Assembly: GCA_014762505.1 (NCBI GenBank)
Contig: JABURS010000043.1
Span: forward strand, 248,001 to 312,000
Direction of reading: 5' to 3'
Source of the DNA: Chromatiales bacterium
Lineage (GTDB): Bacteria > Pseudomonadota > Gammaproteobacteria > SpSt-1174
DNA: 64,000 nucleotides
Positions 28,282 to 37,364 of this stretch are shown piece after piece. The stretch's first letter is position 1. Every line of letters begins with the position of its first letter. The notes under the pieces are model-generated. The model did not search any database and was not told the DNA's origin. It was given only the letters and a program-made list of their open reading frames with translations. A program made the position numbers and the translations under genes.

Positions 28282-29322
28282 ATGACCCATGATTGCCAAT
28301 GCCACTCGGGCAGACGGCGGCTGCGTATCCGCTTTGCGGAGGCGGGGGCCGTGCCCGCGGTGGTGCATACGGCGGCAGCCAAGCTCGGGTGGGAGACGGT
28401 GGCCGACGGGCGTTCCTTTGATCTGGAGATCGGGGGAGGGGCGCGCTTTTCCAGCCCGGCGGAGCTGGCGGTCTATCTGCGCGAGATCGCCGCCGAGGCC
28501 TTCGATGGGATGGATGCCCAGTGGTTCGACGGTGAGGGGCAGCCGGCAGAACCCCTGTCGAAGAACCTGGCCGGCTTCGATACCAACCCGCTCTATGCCC
28601 TGCTGGAGGAGCGGCGGCTGGCCACCTGGTTTCAGCCGGTCTTCGACCACGACCTCCGGGTATGGGGTTACGAATGCCTGGTGCGCGCCCACGACGCGGA
28701 CGGCGAACTGATCACGCCGGATCGTCTCATCGGCTGGGCGCGGGACGAGAACCTGCTGTTCTACTTCGACCGGATCTGTCGCGAGACCCATGTCGCCAAT
28801 GCGGCGGTCGCCCAGGCGCCGGCTGATGCCCGCTTTCTCATCAATTTCCTGCCGACCACCATTTACGAGCCCACCGTCTGTCTGCGCACCACGTTGAAGG
28901 CCGTGGAGCAGGCGGGACTTGCCAAGGAGCGGGTGATCTTCGAGGTGGTGGAAAGCGAGAAGATCGAGGATGCCGCACACCTGCGCCGCATCCTCGACCA
29001 TTATCGCGAGAGCGGATTCGGTGTCGCCCTGGACGACCTGGGCACCGGGCATTCCGGCCTGTTCCTGCTGGCCGAGCTCGAGCCGGACCTCATCAAGCTC
29101 GACCGCGAACTGGTCGCACGCGTGGCGGACTCGCGCATCCACCGCTCCATCTGCCGCAGCATCATCGATCTCGGCCGGGAGGAGGGGAAGCTGGTGCTGG
29201 CCGAAGGGATCGAGACAGCCGAGCAACACGCGATGCTGCTCGAACTGGGGGCCGACCTGTTCCAGGGGTTCTACCTCGGCCGCCCGGCTGCCGAGCCGGC
29301 GCTCTCCGCATTGATCGACTGA
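28282..29322 (+). CDS. EAL-domain cyclic-di-GMP phosphodiesterase (ECL variant)
   Basis: A 346-residue soluble protein. The first 85 residues are a small unrecognised domain. The EAL domain spans about 95-340. The signature reads YECLVRA rather than EALxR, so Glu is kept but Ala-Leu becomes Cys-Leu. Other catalytic residues are present: Asn in INFLPT, Glu in FEVVESE, DD in LDDLGTGHSG, Lys in LIKLDR, Glu in AEGIET and Gln in FQGFYLGRP. Activity is therefore plausible. It is encoded divergently from a GGDEF-EAL gene. An AGGGG ribosome site supports ATG 28282. Confidence 0.88.
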   Translation: MTHDCQCHSGRRRLRIRFAEAGAVPAVVHTAAAKLGWETVADGRSFDLEIGGGARFSSPAELAVYLREIAAEAFDGMDAQWFDGEGQPAEPLSKNLAGFDTNPLYALLEERRLATWFQPVFDHDLRVWGYECLVRAHDADGELITPDRLIGWARDENLLFYFDRICRETHVANAAVAQAPADARFLINFLPTTIYEPTVCLRTTLKAVEQAGLAKERVIFEVVESEKIEDAAHLRRILDHYRESGFGVALDDLGTGHSGLFLLAELEPDLIKLDRELVARVADSRIHRSICRSIIDLGREEGKLVLAEGIETAEQHAMLLELGADLFQGFYLGRPAAEPALSALID

Positions 29323-29422
29323 TCCGCTTGCCCTGTCAGGGTGTGACGCCACCCGGTATTTCCCGGCATGCCGGGGCGGTATACTCCCCGCCGTTTCGTC
29401 CACCACTGACAAGGAGTTCAAG

Positions 29423-29956
29423 ATGAAAAAGACGCTGATGGCACTGGGCATGATGGCGGCCCTGACTGCCGGCGGACCCGCGCTGGCCGCCGATGGCAGC
29501 TACGCATCCGCCAGTCCCTATTTCGGCGCCCAGCTGGGCATTGCCGACGTGGACGGTTTCGACGAGGGGCTGATGGTTGCCGGCACGCTGGGTCTGCCGG
29601 CGGATCAGCTGGTTCCCAACCTGGCCTTCGAGGCCGAGCTCGGCATGAGCCTGGTCGACCCCGAGCGCGATGTGGTGGGCGGCACGGTCGAGATCTCCTA
29701 CTGGTACCTGGCCGGCTTTGGCGTGTACAACGTGCCGCTCAACGGCGACTTCAAGCTGCGCGGCAAGCTCGGCATGGGTTACCTGGATGCCGAGGCCGAT
29801 GGCCCGGGTGGTTCCGCCTCCGACAGCGACCTGGAGCTGATGTACGGTGTCGGTCTCAGCATCCCGCTGCGTAGCGATCTGCGAGGGCTGGTCGAATACA
29901 CCCACGTGGAGTCGGATCTCGGACAGCTCTCGGCCGGGGTGCAGTTCAACTTCTGA
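29423..29956 (+). CDS. Small outer-membrane beta-barrel protein
   Basis: A 177-residue protein with a clear signal peptide (MKKTLMALGMMAALTAGGPALA). Alternating strands follow (SPYFGAQLGIADV, LAFEAELGMSL, GTVEISYWYLAGFGVYNV, FKLRGKLGMGYLDAEA, LELMYGVGLSIPL). It ends in Phe (SAGVQFNF), as barrel proteins do. The size fits an eight-stranded OmpA/OmpX-like barrel. Function is unknown. GGAG lies before the ATG and a strong terminator follows, so it is probably a single-gene unit. Confidence 0.8.
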   Translation: MKKTLMALGMMAALTAGGPALAADGSYASASPYFGAQLGIADVDGFDEGLMVAGTLGLPADQLVPNLAFEAELGMSLVDPERDVVGGTVEISYWYLAGFGVYNVPLNGDFKLRGKLGMGYLDAEADGPGGSASDSDLELMYGVGLSIPLRSDLRGLVEYTHVESDLGQLSAGVQFNF

Positions 29957-29978
29957 TCGGGTTCTGACTGGTCATATG

Positions 29979-30009
29979 AAAAAGGCCGGGTTTCTGCCCG
30001 GCCTTTTTT
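29979..30009 (+). terminator. Intrinsic terminator after the small OMP gene
   Basis: An AAAAAGGCCGGG stem with its complement runs into TTTTTT. The A/T symmetry means it may also act on the converging minus-strand gene. Confidence 0.9.
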
Positions 30010-30018
30010 ATGCCTTGT

Positions 30019-31815
30019 TCATGCCTCGCCGACGGCGCGTGCCGTATCGACGGCCTCATTTGCCGGGGTCAGGTGCTGCCGCCGGGAGACGAACAGCGCA
30101 TTGCCTTCCATCGACTTGGCCATGTGCTTGGCATCGGTGGCCAGTGTGGCCACCTCGTGATGGGAGGCGCAGCGTCGGGTATCCGGATTCGCCACGCCCA
30201 CTGACACACTCAATAATGGGAAGAAGGTAGGCTGTCCCTGCCTGTCGCTGGCCTCGATGCCACCGCGGGCGATGTCGGCCGGCTCGTAGAAATCCATCGT
30301 GGCATCGGCAAAGGCATCCAGTATGCGCTGGCAGCGGGCCTGCCAGTCTGTGCTGCGCAGGATGGCGACGAAGTCATCGCCACCGACATGGCCAATGAAG
30401 TCATTGCGTGGGTCGAGCTCGGCTTCCAGGATCTGTGCCAGCCGCTTGATGACCTGATCGCCCTTGCTGTAGCCGTAGGTGTCGTTATAGGGCTTGAAAT
30501 TATCGAGATCGAAATAGGCAATATGGAAGGTGCTGCCTTCCTGCAGCAGGCGATCGATGGTCTCGTAGATCGGCACGTTGCCGGGCAGTTGCGTGAGCGG
30601 GTTGGAGTGGCGGGCGTTACGTATCTGCAGGTCGGTGATCTTGCGCAGCAGATCGCGTACATGACCCATGCCGAGGTACTTCCCCTGCTTGCTGATGATG
30701 AAGTCATGGCGCATGTCCAGCTGGGGGTTCTCGGTGAGCTTCTGGCTGACGGTTTCCACCGGGGAGTCATGGGGTACGATCATGGGTCTGGAGTCCATGA
30801 ATTGTTCGATGGGCTTCTTGCCATGCAGTTCGCGGCCATAGCGGCTGGCGAAGAGCTCCAGCATGGTGTCACGGTGCATGATGCCCACCGGGCGTTGCTG
30901 ACGTAGTACCGGCAGCGACTGCAGCCCCTGTACCATCTGGAACATCTCCGCCACCTGGTTGACGCGTGTGCCAGCATCTACCGATGGCACGCGCACGGCC
31001 AGACTTTCGATGGTCTCTGACAGCCGGGGCATACGCTGGTTGCCGCTGCAGTTGCGGCATTGCAGCAGGGCCTCATCCAGCAGCTCCGGCGGCATGGCCT
31101 GTGGTCGGCCGAAGTAATAGCCCTGCCCCAGGCGGATACCCATGTTGAACACGGTCTGGTATTCGGCGGGCGTCTCGATGCCCTCGCCAATCACGCGGCA
31201 GCCCAGGCCGGCGGCGATGTCGATGATCGAGCGGACGAACTCCTGCTTGACGACGTCTTCATCGATGCCCGCGATGAAGTGCCGGTCGATCTTCACGTAG
31301 TCCGGGCGCAGCTCCGACCAGCTGCGCAGGCCCGCGTAGCCCGCACCCAGGTCGTCGATGGCGATCTCGAATCCCATGGCCCGGTAATGGCGCACGGTGT
31401 CACGGATCAGGTCGTAATCATCCAGCGGGTATTGCTCCGAGATCTCGATGACGACCGAGCGCGGGCTGATGCCCGCCTGCTCCAGGATGAGCGGCGTCTG
31501 GTTGGAGGGGTAGTCGCGTTCCAGCAGGCTGGTTGGGCTGACGTTGAGAAAGAGCTTGCCGGCCAGATCCAGGTGGGCGAACTGCAGGGCGGAGATCTCG
31601 CGTGCCAGCAGCTCCACATCGGCGAGCCGGTTGTAGCGGTTGGCTGCTTCGAACAGATTGATCGGGGCATGCAGGCTGCTGTCGGACGGACCGCGGATCA
31701 AGGCCTCATAACCCAGCATGCAGCGTTCCTGGAAGTCCACGATGGGCTGGAACAGGGCGCTGAGGGCGCGGGCATCGAGGATGCGATTGAGTTCGGCCTG
31801 GGAGGTTGAAGGCAT
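30019..31815 (-). CDS. EAL-CBS-GGDEF cyclic-di-GMP protein
   Basis: A 598-residue cytoplasmic protein with the order EAL (about 1-250), CBS pair (about 265-400), GGDEF (about 420-570). EAL motifs are intact (YEALIRG, NVSPTSL, EISEQ, IDDLGAGYAG, YVKIDR, GEGIET). The GGDEF signature reads HVGGDDF, so the fourth residue is Asp. Activity of the cyclase is uncertain, though GTP binding may remain. CBS pairs usually bind adenine nucleotides, which would link c-di-GMP turnover to energy state (inference). The ATG at 31815 is chosen; a GTG at 31869 is possible, and neither has a good ribosome site. Confidence 0.88.
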   Translation of the reverse strand: MPSTSQAELNRILDARALSALFQPIVDFQERCMLGYEALIRGPSDSSLHAPINLFEAANRYNRLADVELLAREISALQFAHLDLAGKLFLNVSPTSLLERDYPSNQTPLILEQAGISPRSVVIEISEQYPLDDYDLIRDTVRHYRAMGFEIAIDDLGAGYAGLRSWSELRPDYVKIDRHFIAGIDEDVVKQEFVRSIIDIAAGLGCRVIGEGIETPAEYQTVFNMGIRLGQGYYFGRPQAMPPELLDEALLQCRNCSGNQRMPRLSETIESLAVRVPSVDAGTRVNQVAEMFQMVQGLQSLPVLRQQRPVGIMHRDTMLELFASRYGRELHGKKPIEQFMDSRPMIVPHDSPVETVSQKLTENPQLDMRHDFIISKQGKYLGMGHVRDLLRKITDLQIRNARHSNPLTQLPGNVPIYETIDRLLQEGSTFHIAYFDLDNFKPYNDTYGYSKGDQVIKRLAQILEAELDPRNDFIGHVGGDDFVAILRSTDWQARCQRILDAFADATMDFYEPADIARGGIEASDRQGQPTFFPLLSVSVGVANPDTRRCASHHEVATLATDAKHMAKSMEGNALFVSRRQHLTPANEAVDTARAVGEA

Positions 31816-31930
31816 GCAGTCGGCCCGGCATGAGGATGGATGCACAGGGCGTGAACGATACGAAACCACTGTGACAGCGGGATGACGGTGGATGACTCTG
31901 TCGTCAGGGCGTGGTCAGCGCTGGCTGGGA

Positions 31931-32746
31931 CTAGTCGGTCGGCAGGCAGGCCGACCAGTCGCGGCTGTCGGCGCCGAAGACGAAGAATTCGGGGTTGAGC
32001 AGGCTGTCGCTCGTGTTGTAACGCAGGGGATTCAAGGCGGTATCGGTGACCTGGCCGCCGGCCGCCTCGACCACGCACTGGGCGGCGGCCGTGTCCCACT
32101 CGGAGGTGGGGCCCAGGCGCACGTAGAGGTCGGCCGTGCCCTCGGCCACCAGGCAGGACTTGAGTGCGCTGCCCATGCTGATGTGCTTGTGGGGACCGAC
32201 GTTCTCGAGGAAGCGGCCGAGGCGCGAGCCGGCATGCGACCGGGCGCCTGCCACGACGGGACGGCGGCTGCCCAGCCGGCGGACGTGGATGGGGCGTGGC
32301 GGATCGGCCTCGTCCTGGCGATAGGCGGTTCCGCCCTCGATGGCGTAATAACTGGTACCCAGCGCCGGTGCATGCACGATGCCGAGGATCGGCCGGTGGT
32401 CGTGCACCAGGGCGATGTTGACCGTGAACTCGTCGTTGCGCTTGATGAATTCGCGCGTGCCGTCCCGCGGGTCGATGAGCCAGTAGGTCTCCCAGCTGGC
32501 GCGCTCGCTGACGGGGATGGCCTCGGATTCCTCCGACAGCACGGGGTAGTGCGGCTGCAGGGTGCTCAGGCCGCCGACGATGCAGCGATGGGCCGCCAGG
32601 TCGGCGGTGGTCAGCGGGCTGCGGTCGGCCTTTTCCTGCACGTCGAAGCCCTCGCGGTAGACGCGCAGGATCTCGACGCCCGCCTCGCGGGCCAGGGCCA
32701 GGGCCTGACGCAGCAGCCCGTCCAGGGTCTCGGCGTCAGGCCTCAT
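31931..32746 (-). CDS. cysQ: 3'(2'),5'-bisphosphate nucleotidase CysQ
   Basis: Hydrolyses PAP from sulfate assimilation to AMP, in the inositol-monophosphatase fold with Mg2+. The 271-residue protein shows the metal site WLIDPRDGTREF (usual DPxDGT), EESE near residue 72 and EWDTAAAQCVVEAAGG near 215, all typical of CysQ. Its ATG overlaps the nudE stop (ATGA), so the pair is translationally coupled. The nudE-cysQ order is common in gammaproteobacteria. Confidence 0.92.
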   Translation of the reverse strand: MRPDAETLDGLLRQALALAREAGVEILRVYREGFDVQEKADRSPLTTADLAAHRCIVGGLSTLQPHYPVLSEESEAIPVSERASWETYWLIDPRDGTREFIKRNDEFTVNIALVHDHRPILGIVHAPALGTSYYAIEGGTAYRQDEADPPRPIHVRRLGSRRPVVAGARSHAGSRLGRFLENVGPHKHISMGSALKSCLVAEGTADLYVRLGPTSEWDTAAAQCVVEAAGGQVTDTALNPLRYNTSDSLLNPEFFVFGADSRDWSACLPTD

Positions 32747-33300
32747 GCGGGTTCGCGGGCGAGGCGGTCGCGGGTGAGATAGAGGGCGGCGAGGCTGCGG
32801 GCCTCGGTGAAGTCCTCGCGGGCCACCAGTTCGTCGAGCCGGTCCAGCCGCCAGGGCACCACCTCGATCTCCTCGGGCTCGTCGCCCGGCAGGCGCTTCT
32901 CGTAGAGTTCGGTGGCCAGCACGATGTGGGTGGTGTGGCCGAGATAGCCCGGGGCGAGGCTCAGGTGGCTGAGGATCTCGAGCCGGCGGGCGCCATAGCC
33001 GACCTCCTCCATGATCTCGCGGTTGGCGGCCTCGAGGATGTCTTCGTCCCGCTCGATACGCCCCTTGGGCAGGGCCAGTTCATAGCGGTCGGTACCGCCG
33101 GCGTATTCGCGGATGAGCAGCACGGTGTACGGATCGAGCAGTGGGACGATGAGTACGGCACCGAAGCCGGAACTGCGCAGCCGCTCGTATTGCGCGCGGT
33201 TGCCGTTGGCGAACTCGAGATCGATCTGCTCGATGCTGAACAGGCGGCTCTCGGCGACGATGCGCTGATCCAGGATACGGGGTTTTTTCTTCTCGGCCAT
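32743..33300 (-). CDS. nudE: ADP-compounds hydrolase NudE (Nudix)
   Basis: A 185-residue Nudix hydrolase acting on ADP-ribose, Ap3A and NADH-type substrates. The Nudix box is complete (G-RIERD-E-DILEAAN-REIMEEVG, residues about 80-102). The upstream ALPKG and downstream LSLAPGYLGHTTHI are as in NudE. It is the first gene of nudE-cysQ. A secreted-protein gene lies 34 bases upstream on the same strand and yrfG beyond it, as often seen with nudE. Confidence 0.93.
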   Translation of the reverse strand: MAEKKKPRILDQRIVAESRLFSIEQIDLEFANGNRAQYERLRSSGFGAVLIVPLLDPYTVLLIREYAGGTDRYELALPKGRIERDEDILEAANREIMEEVGYGARRLEILSHLSLAPGYLGHTTHIVLATELYEKRLPGDEPEEIEVVPWRLDRLDELVAREDFTEARSLAALYLTRDRLAREPA

Positions 33301-33334
33301 GTGGCGTCAGCCCTCGGGCGCCACCGGCGGGCGC

Positions 33335-34021
33335 TCAGCAGGTGGATGGTCCGGCACGCTTGCAGCTGTCGAAACGGACCTCGGTCTGCAGTCTTCCTTC
33401 GAACCAGGCATTGATCTCGACCCCCTGCGTACTGGATGTCACGTCAAAGCCCTCCTGGCGTGGGGGCTGTATCCCGGCAAAGCGCAGCTGCCGTTCGGGG
33501 AGGCGGATGTCCATCGATACCCGCATCGGGTAGTAGCCGTCGAGGAAACGGCGCATGAACGGCCCGTTGCGCAGGGTGTAGCTGCCATCCCCGTTGGCGA
33601 CCAGGGCGCGCGTCTCGGCCCGCACGCACAGCCGCGCATCCGGGCCGACGTCCTCGAGCTGTACGCTGGCGCCATCTACCCAGGCCCGGCCGATGTTCTC
33701 GACCTCGGTGACCTCGAGTCCGCGGCTGCGGTCCTCATTGTACACGACCTGGGCGCGGCGGACGGCGTCGAGGTTCTCGTGGCACTGCAACAGTCCCACC
33801 CAGCCGTCCTCCAGGCTGCTGGCGGAGAGTTCGATGGTGTTGTGGTGATGGTGCACCGGCTTGCCCGCGGGCCTGTCGATGAACCGGAGTTCGCCCTCGT
33901 TCACCTCCAGGGCGCGGAACTCGCTGTCGTCTTCCAGCCAGGCCTCGTCGGGGTCGGTGGCCAGCAGGGTGGCGGGAAGCAGGCTGAGACTGGCGAGCAG
34001 GGGCAGGAATCGGGCGGGCAT
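33335..34021 (-). CDS. Secreted protein of unknown function
   Basis: A 228-residue protein with a signal peptide (MPARFLPLLASLSLLPATLLA). The mature part begins with an acidic stretch (TDPDEAWLEDDSEF). It contains an HHHH cluster near residue 58 and two cysteines (near 85 and 132) that could pair, plus two near the end. No domain is recognised with confidence. CNP1-like families resemble it in layout only. The start is chosen for the signal peptide and a GAGGTG ribosome site. It reads toward nudE and may share its transcript. Confidence 0.6.
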   Translation of the reverse strand: MPARFLPLLASLSLLPATLLATDPDEAWLEDDSEFRALEVNEGELRFIDRPAGKPVHHHHNTIELSASSLEDGWVGLLQCHENLDAVRRAQVVYNEDRSRGLEVTEVENIGRAWVDGASVQLEDVGPDARLCVRAETRALVANGDGSYTLRNGPFMRRFLDGYYPMRVSMDIRLPERQLRFAGIQPPRQEGFDVTSSTQGVEINAWFEGRLQTEVRFDSCKRAGPSTC

Positions 34022-34138
34022 GGGACACCTCGTCGTTTGCGGCTGACGTACTAGAGGGAGTCGCGAATCCTTCCGGAGTTCCCCGTCTGTTATAGCCAAT
34101 CCGGCCACGGGCTGCCGGGGCTCGTGTACACTGCGCGC

Positions 34139-34864
34139 ATGGATACCGGAACCATACACCCGTCACCGGCCGGGCTGCCGGCCCCCGACTGGGCGCGCAT
34201 CCGCACCGTGTTTCTCGACATGGACGGGACGCTGCTCGACCTGCACTTCGACAACCACTTCTGGCTGGAGCACCTGCCGCTGCGCTATGCCGAGGAACAC
34301 GGCATCAGCGTGACCGAGGCCAAGGGCCGCCTGTATCCGCAGCTGAAGGCGGCGGAAGGCACCCTGTCCTGGTACTGCCTGGACCACTGGAGCCGGGAGC
34401 TGGGCCTGGACATCGTGGCCCTCAAGCACGAGGTGGCCCATCTCATCGACGTGCACAGCCACGTGCCGGAATTTCTCGACACCCTGCGCCGGGCGGGCAA
34501 GCGCGTGGTGCTGCTCACCAATGCCCATGGCGCCAGTGTCTCGCTCAAGCTCGACTACACGGGCATCGAGGGGCACTTCGACCGGGTGATCACCTCCCAT
34601 GCCCTTGGGCTGGCCAAGGAGCAGCCGGGGTTCTGGGCCAGGCTCAACACCGTCGAGCCCTACGACCCTGCCACCACCCTCATGGTGGATGACAATCTCA
34701 GTGTGCTGGCGGCGGCCCGTGACTACGGGGTGGGCTATCTGCTGGCCGTGCGCCAGCCGGACACGAAGGGGGTGCCGAAGGATACGGCCGACTATCCGGC
34801 GGTGGAGGGTGTTGGAGCGATGATCCCCGCGATCGAGGCCGCCGCGACAGGGCGCGGCGGCTGA
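34139..34864 (+). CDS. yrfG: GMP/IMP nucleotidase (HAD family)
   Basis: A 241-residue haloacid-dehalogenase-type phosphatase that dephosphorylates purine nucleoside monophosphates. HAD motif I is VFLDMDGTLLD (about residues 24-34), motif II LLTNAHG, and motif IV MVDDNLSVL. Length and sequence fit YrfG, which neighbours nudE in enteric bacteria too. A TACACT -10-like box ends 7 bases before the ATG, so the mRNA may have almost no leader. It converges on the cysteine-cluster gene. Confidence 0.92.
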   Translation: MDTGTIHPSPAGLPAPDWARIRTVFLDMDGTLLDLHFDNHFWLEHLPLRYAEEHGISVTEAKGRLYPQLKAAEGTLSWYCLDHWSRELGLDIVALKHEVAHLIDVHSHVPEFLDTLRRAGKRVVLLTNAHGASVSLKLDYTGIEGHFDRVITSHALGLAKEQPGFWARLNTVEPYDPATTLMVDDNLSVLAAARDYGVGYLLAVRQPDTKGVPKDTADYPAVEGVGAMIPAIEAAATGRGG

Positions 34865-34871
34865 CCCCGAC

Positions 34872-35288
34872 TCAGCCGCGCTCCCACTTCTTGAAGCGTT
34901 TCTTGCAGTACTTCAGCAGCGAGGCGTAGTCGGGGAAGTAGAGCTCGAAGCCGTCCTCGGCGGGGGCATCGAACTCGCAGTAGTCGTTGGAATGCTCGCG
35001 GCAGATCTCGGGGCGGTTCTCGTAGATGCCGCAGCCGCCATCCGGCAGGAGGTGGGTGCAGCGCGCCTCCACCAGCAGATACCAGCCGTCCTCGTCCTTG
35101 TAGGCCGCGATATTCTCGTGCGAGACCTGCCATAGCAGGTGTTCGAAGTCGTACTTGCTCTTCGGGGTGTCGATTTCCTGGGTGATGTAGGTACAGCACT
35201 TGGAGTTGGTGCAAAAACCGCACTTGTTCTCCGGCGTGATCTTCACCTTGATGTCCGCGAGTTTCTTCTTGGCCATGCCGTCAGCCAT
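34872..35288 (-). CDS. YkgJ-family cysteine cluster protein
   Basis: A 138-residue soluble protein with the zinc/iron-chelating cysteine cluster of the YkgJ/YcgN family: CGFCTNSKCCTY near residue 22, then CTHLLPDGGCGIYENRPEICREH near 75-97, and a final Cys in YCEF. The metal and role are not known for the family. The ATG at 35288 or 35276 could be used; the upstream one has a weak AGGCAAG ribosome site. It lies between yrfG and the gsp operon. Confidence 0.8.
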   Translation of the reverse strand: MADGMAKKKLADIKVKITPENKCGFCTNSKCCTYITQEIDTPKSKYDFEHLLWQVSHENIAAYKDEDGWYLLVEARCTHLLPDGGCGIYENRPEICREHSNDYCEFDAPAEDGFELYFPDYASLLKYCKKRFKKWERG

Positions 35289-35350
35289 CTTGCCTGTGAG
35301 TGGATGGGGCATGATACGCCAGTGCGCCGTTCTGCGCCTGTCCGCGTGGC

Positions 35351-35950
35351 CTAGTTGCCGATCCAGCGCTGCAGTTCCCCGCGTTGCACCAGCGTGATGC
35401 TGCCATCGGTGGCCGGCCGTCCGGCCAGCCTCAGGGCATTGACCAGTGCCGGGTCGGCATCCGGGTGCGGACGCAGCGTCACATTGAGCTGGTAGCGGCT
35501 GCCCTGGGTGAGCCGGAACTGGCCGCGTGCACTCAGTGGTTCTTCGCTGCTGGTGATGGTCCCGGTCACGATCTTGCCGGTGGTGGTGAAGTCGACAGTG
35601 AAATCGCCAAGTTCCAGCTCGCCGGGGAAGGTGAGGGCTGCCTGTTGCAGTCTGAGCTGCCCCTCGACCAACGTGATGCCGGTGGCATCGGCATGCGCAT
35701 GGTCGATGCGCCCGGTGAGCTGGCCGCGGGTGGGAGCGAGGCCGGGCGGTCGCGAGGTGATGGCCAGTACGTCCAGCGTGAGGTCGAGCTCGCTGATGTC
35801 CAGTTCGGACTCGTTGACCCAGACATGCGCTCGAGCCTTCCCCAGCGGGCCGTCGAACTGCATGTTCGCACCCAGCCGCCCGATGAGCAGGGGCAGGATA
35901 TCCAGTTGCCATCTGACGTCACCCAACGGGCCGCGGCGCCAGGTTTGCAT
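35351..35950 (-). pseudogene. gspN: Type II secretion protein N, missing its N-terminus
   Basis: About 199 residues match the C-terminal part of GspN: LGDVRWQLDILPLLIGRLGANM, then a beta-rich AsmA-like body ending VQRGELQRWIGN. Normal GspN is about 250 residues with an N-terminal membrane anchor, and that anchor is absent. Upstream in this frame is only gspM read out of frame. The first ATG (35950) lies inside gspM. The join with the shortened gspM suggests one deletion removed the end of gspM and the start of gspN, leaving the pieces in different frames. Confidence 0.7.
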
Positions 35951-36161
35951 TGCGGGCGCGCAGGCGCGCCACTTCCACGGCAGCGGACTGCATCCAGGAG
36001 AAGCTCGCGCGCTGGGCGGCGACGCTGGTCTCCAACTGCGTGATCTGGCGCTGTAGCGGCGCCCATGCCAGCACATAGAAGAGCAGGGGCAGGGCGACGG
36101 CAGCGCCCGCGATCAGTATGCGTCGGTCCCGCGGGCTGAGCTGGTCGATCCATGTCCTCAT
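35919..36161 (-). pseudogene. gspM: Type II secretion protein M, truncated
   Basis: The 80-residue frame has the GspM N-terminus: a short cytoplasmic arm (MRTWIDQLSPRDRRIL), a membrane helix (IAGAAVALPLLFYVLAWAPL) and the start of the coiled segment (RASFSWMQSAAVEVARLRARN). GspM is normally about 160 residues with a ferredoxin-like periplasmic domain, and that domain is missing. After residue 75 it runs into sequence that makes sense only as gspN in another frame. Its ATG overlaps the gspL stop (ATGA), as in intact operons. Confidence 0.75.
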
Positions 36162-37360
36162 CGTGTCTGCTCCACGTTGAGCCGGCCGACGACGCGGCTG
36201 CCCTGGGTGTCCACGGACTGCAGGCTGGCATTCAGGCCATTGGCCTGAATGGACTGCTTGATCTGTTCCAGTGTGCCCGCGTCGCCCGTCTCGAGTTCGA
36301 GCTCAAGCCGGCCGTTGCGGAAGGTGATCAGGTTGATGCGCACCTCGTCCAGATCCGTGATCGCCCCTCCGGCGGTATCCAGCATGGTCAGGAAGGAGGT
36401 GCCCGTGCCCCCACGCATGCTGGCCCGGAAGGTTTCGAGGCGCTGCTCCATCAGCAGCCGGGGGTCCGGCACCCGGCTGGCATCCGGGAAGGTGTCCAGG
36501 TAGAGCGTGCGCATGGCGCCCTGGTACTCGGCTCTGAGATGCCTGAGTTCGCTGTACTGCAGGAGGTCCTGGGCAAAGGTCAGCAACAGCCAGCCGGCAG
36601 CCAGTGCGGCAGCAATCCACCAGGGGGCGTGACGACGTGCCAGACGCCTGGAGCGGAAGGCGCCCTGCAGCAGGTTGAGCGGTGGATAACGTCCCCATGC
36701 GGCGGGGATCAGCGTCAGCGGATTGCCCGTGCAGGGCTGCTCTTTCACCGGGGTGCCGGCTGGCCGGGGAATGGGGGTCCGGGTCTCGCCACAGCGCCAG
36801 ACGTCGAGGCCCGCCGGGGTGGTGCTGGCCGCCTCCAGTGCCGTCAGCAGCAGGGGCTCGAACGCCCTGTCGTCGGCGACGAGGCCGCAGGCGGGCCCGG
36901 TGCGCAGCAGCCCGCGCCGGCCCTCGAGCAGCAGGCTGACGTGCCCCTCGGTCAAGGGCAGTGCAAGGACATCCGGCACCAATGCATGGGGGTAGAGGCC
37001 GTTGCTCTCGAGACTGGTGAGCCAGGCCTGCAGGCGTTCCCGGGAAACCACGGCGACGGGTACCGGGTCGTTGTCCTCCGCCTTGCCGAAGGCGAAGTGC
37101 AGGTTCTCGACGTCCTCGGCGAGCTCGTCCTCCAGTACGTAGGGTGTCGCGCGGTTCAGTTCCCGGCGGTTGGGGATGGTCACCTCGGTGAGCAGGACGT
37201 CCTCCGACGGAACCAGCCAGAGCAGCCGTGCATCCTCGCAGGTACGCGCCAGTTCGGCGAAGCGGCCCTCGCCGAAGCGCGGCTCGCCGCTGGACGGATC
37301 GACACGCCATTGCAGCAGGTCAGGATCATGCGGATGCTGACGGGCGATCACGGTATCCAT
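36158..37360 (-). CDS. gspL: Type II secretion protein L
   Basis: The inner-membrane protein that recruits the GspE ATPase. The 400-residue protein has an actin-like cytoplasmic domain (about 1-230, with VLLTEVTIPNRRELNRATPYVLEDELAED typical of GspL). One membrane helix is at about 255-275 (WWIAAALAAGWLLLTFAQ). A periplasmic ferredoxin-like domain closes the protein. Reading frame and length are normal. It overlaps gspM by 4 bases. Confidence 0.9.
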   Translation of the reverse strand: MDTVIARQHPHDPDLLQWRVDPSSGEPRFGEGRFAELARTCEDARLLWLVPSEDVLLTEVTIPNRRELNRATPYVLEDELAEDVENLHFAFGKAEDNDPVPVAVVSRERLQAWLTSLESNGLYPHALVPDVLALPLTEGHVSLLLEGRRGLLRTGPACGLVADDRAFEPLLLTALEAASTTPAGLDVWRCGETRTPIPRPAGTPVKEQPCTGNPLTLIPAAWGRYPPLNLLQGAFRSRRLARRHAPWWIAAALAAGWLLLTFAQDLLQYSELRHLRAEYQGAMRTLYLDTFPDASRVPDPRLLMEQRLETFRASMRGGTGTSFLTMLDTAGGAITDLDEVRINLITFRNGRLELELETGDAGTLEQIKQSIQANGLNASLQSVDTQGSRVVGRLNVEQTR

Positions 37361-37364
37361 GGCG

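Noticed and set aside
34124-34139. GTG start or leaderless mRNA for yrfG
   Set aside because: The upstream GTG adds five residues with no ribosome site. The -10-like TACACT lacks a -35, so leaderless transcription cannot be claimed.
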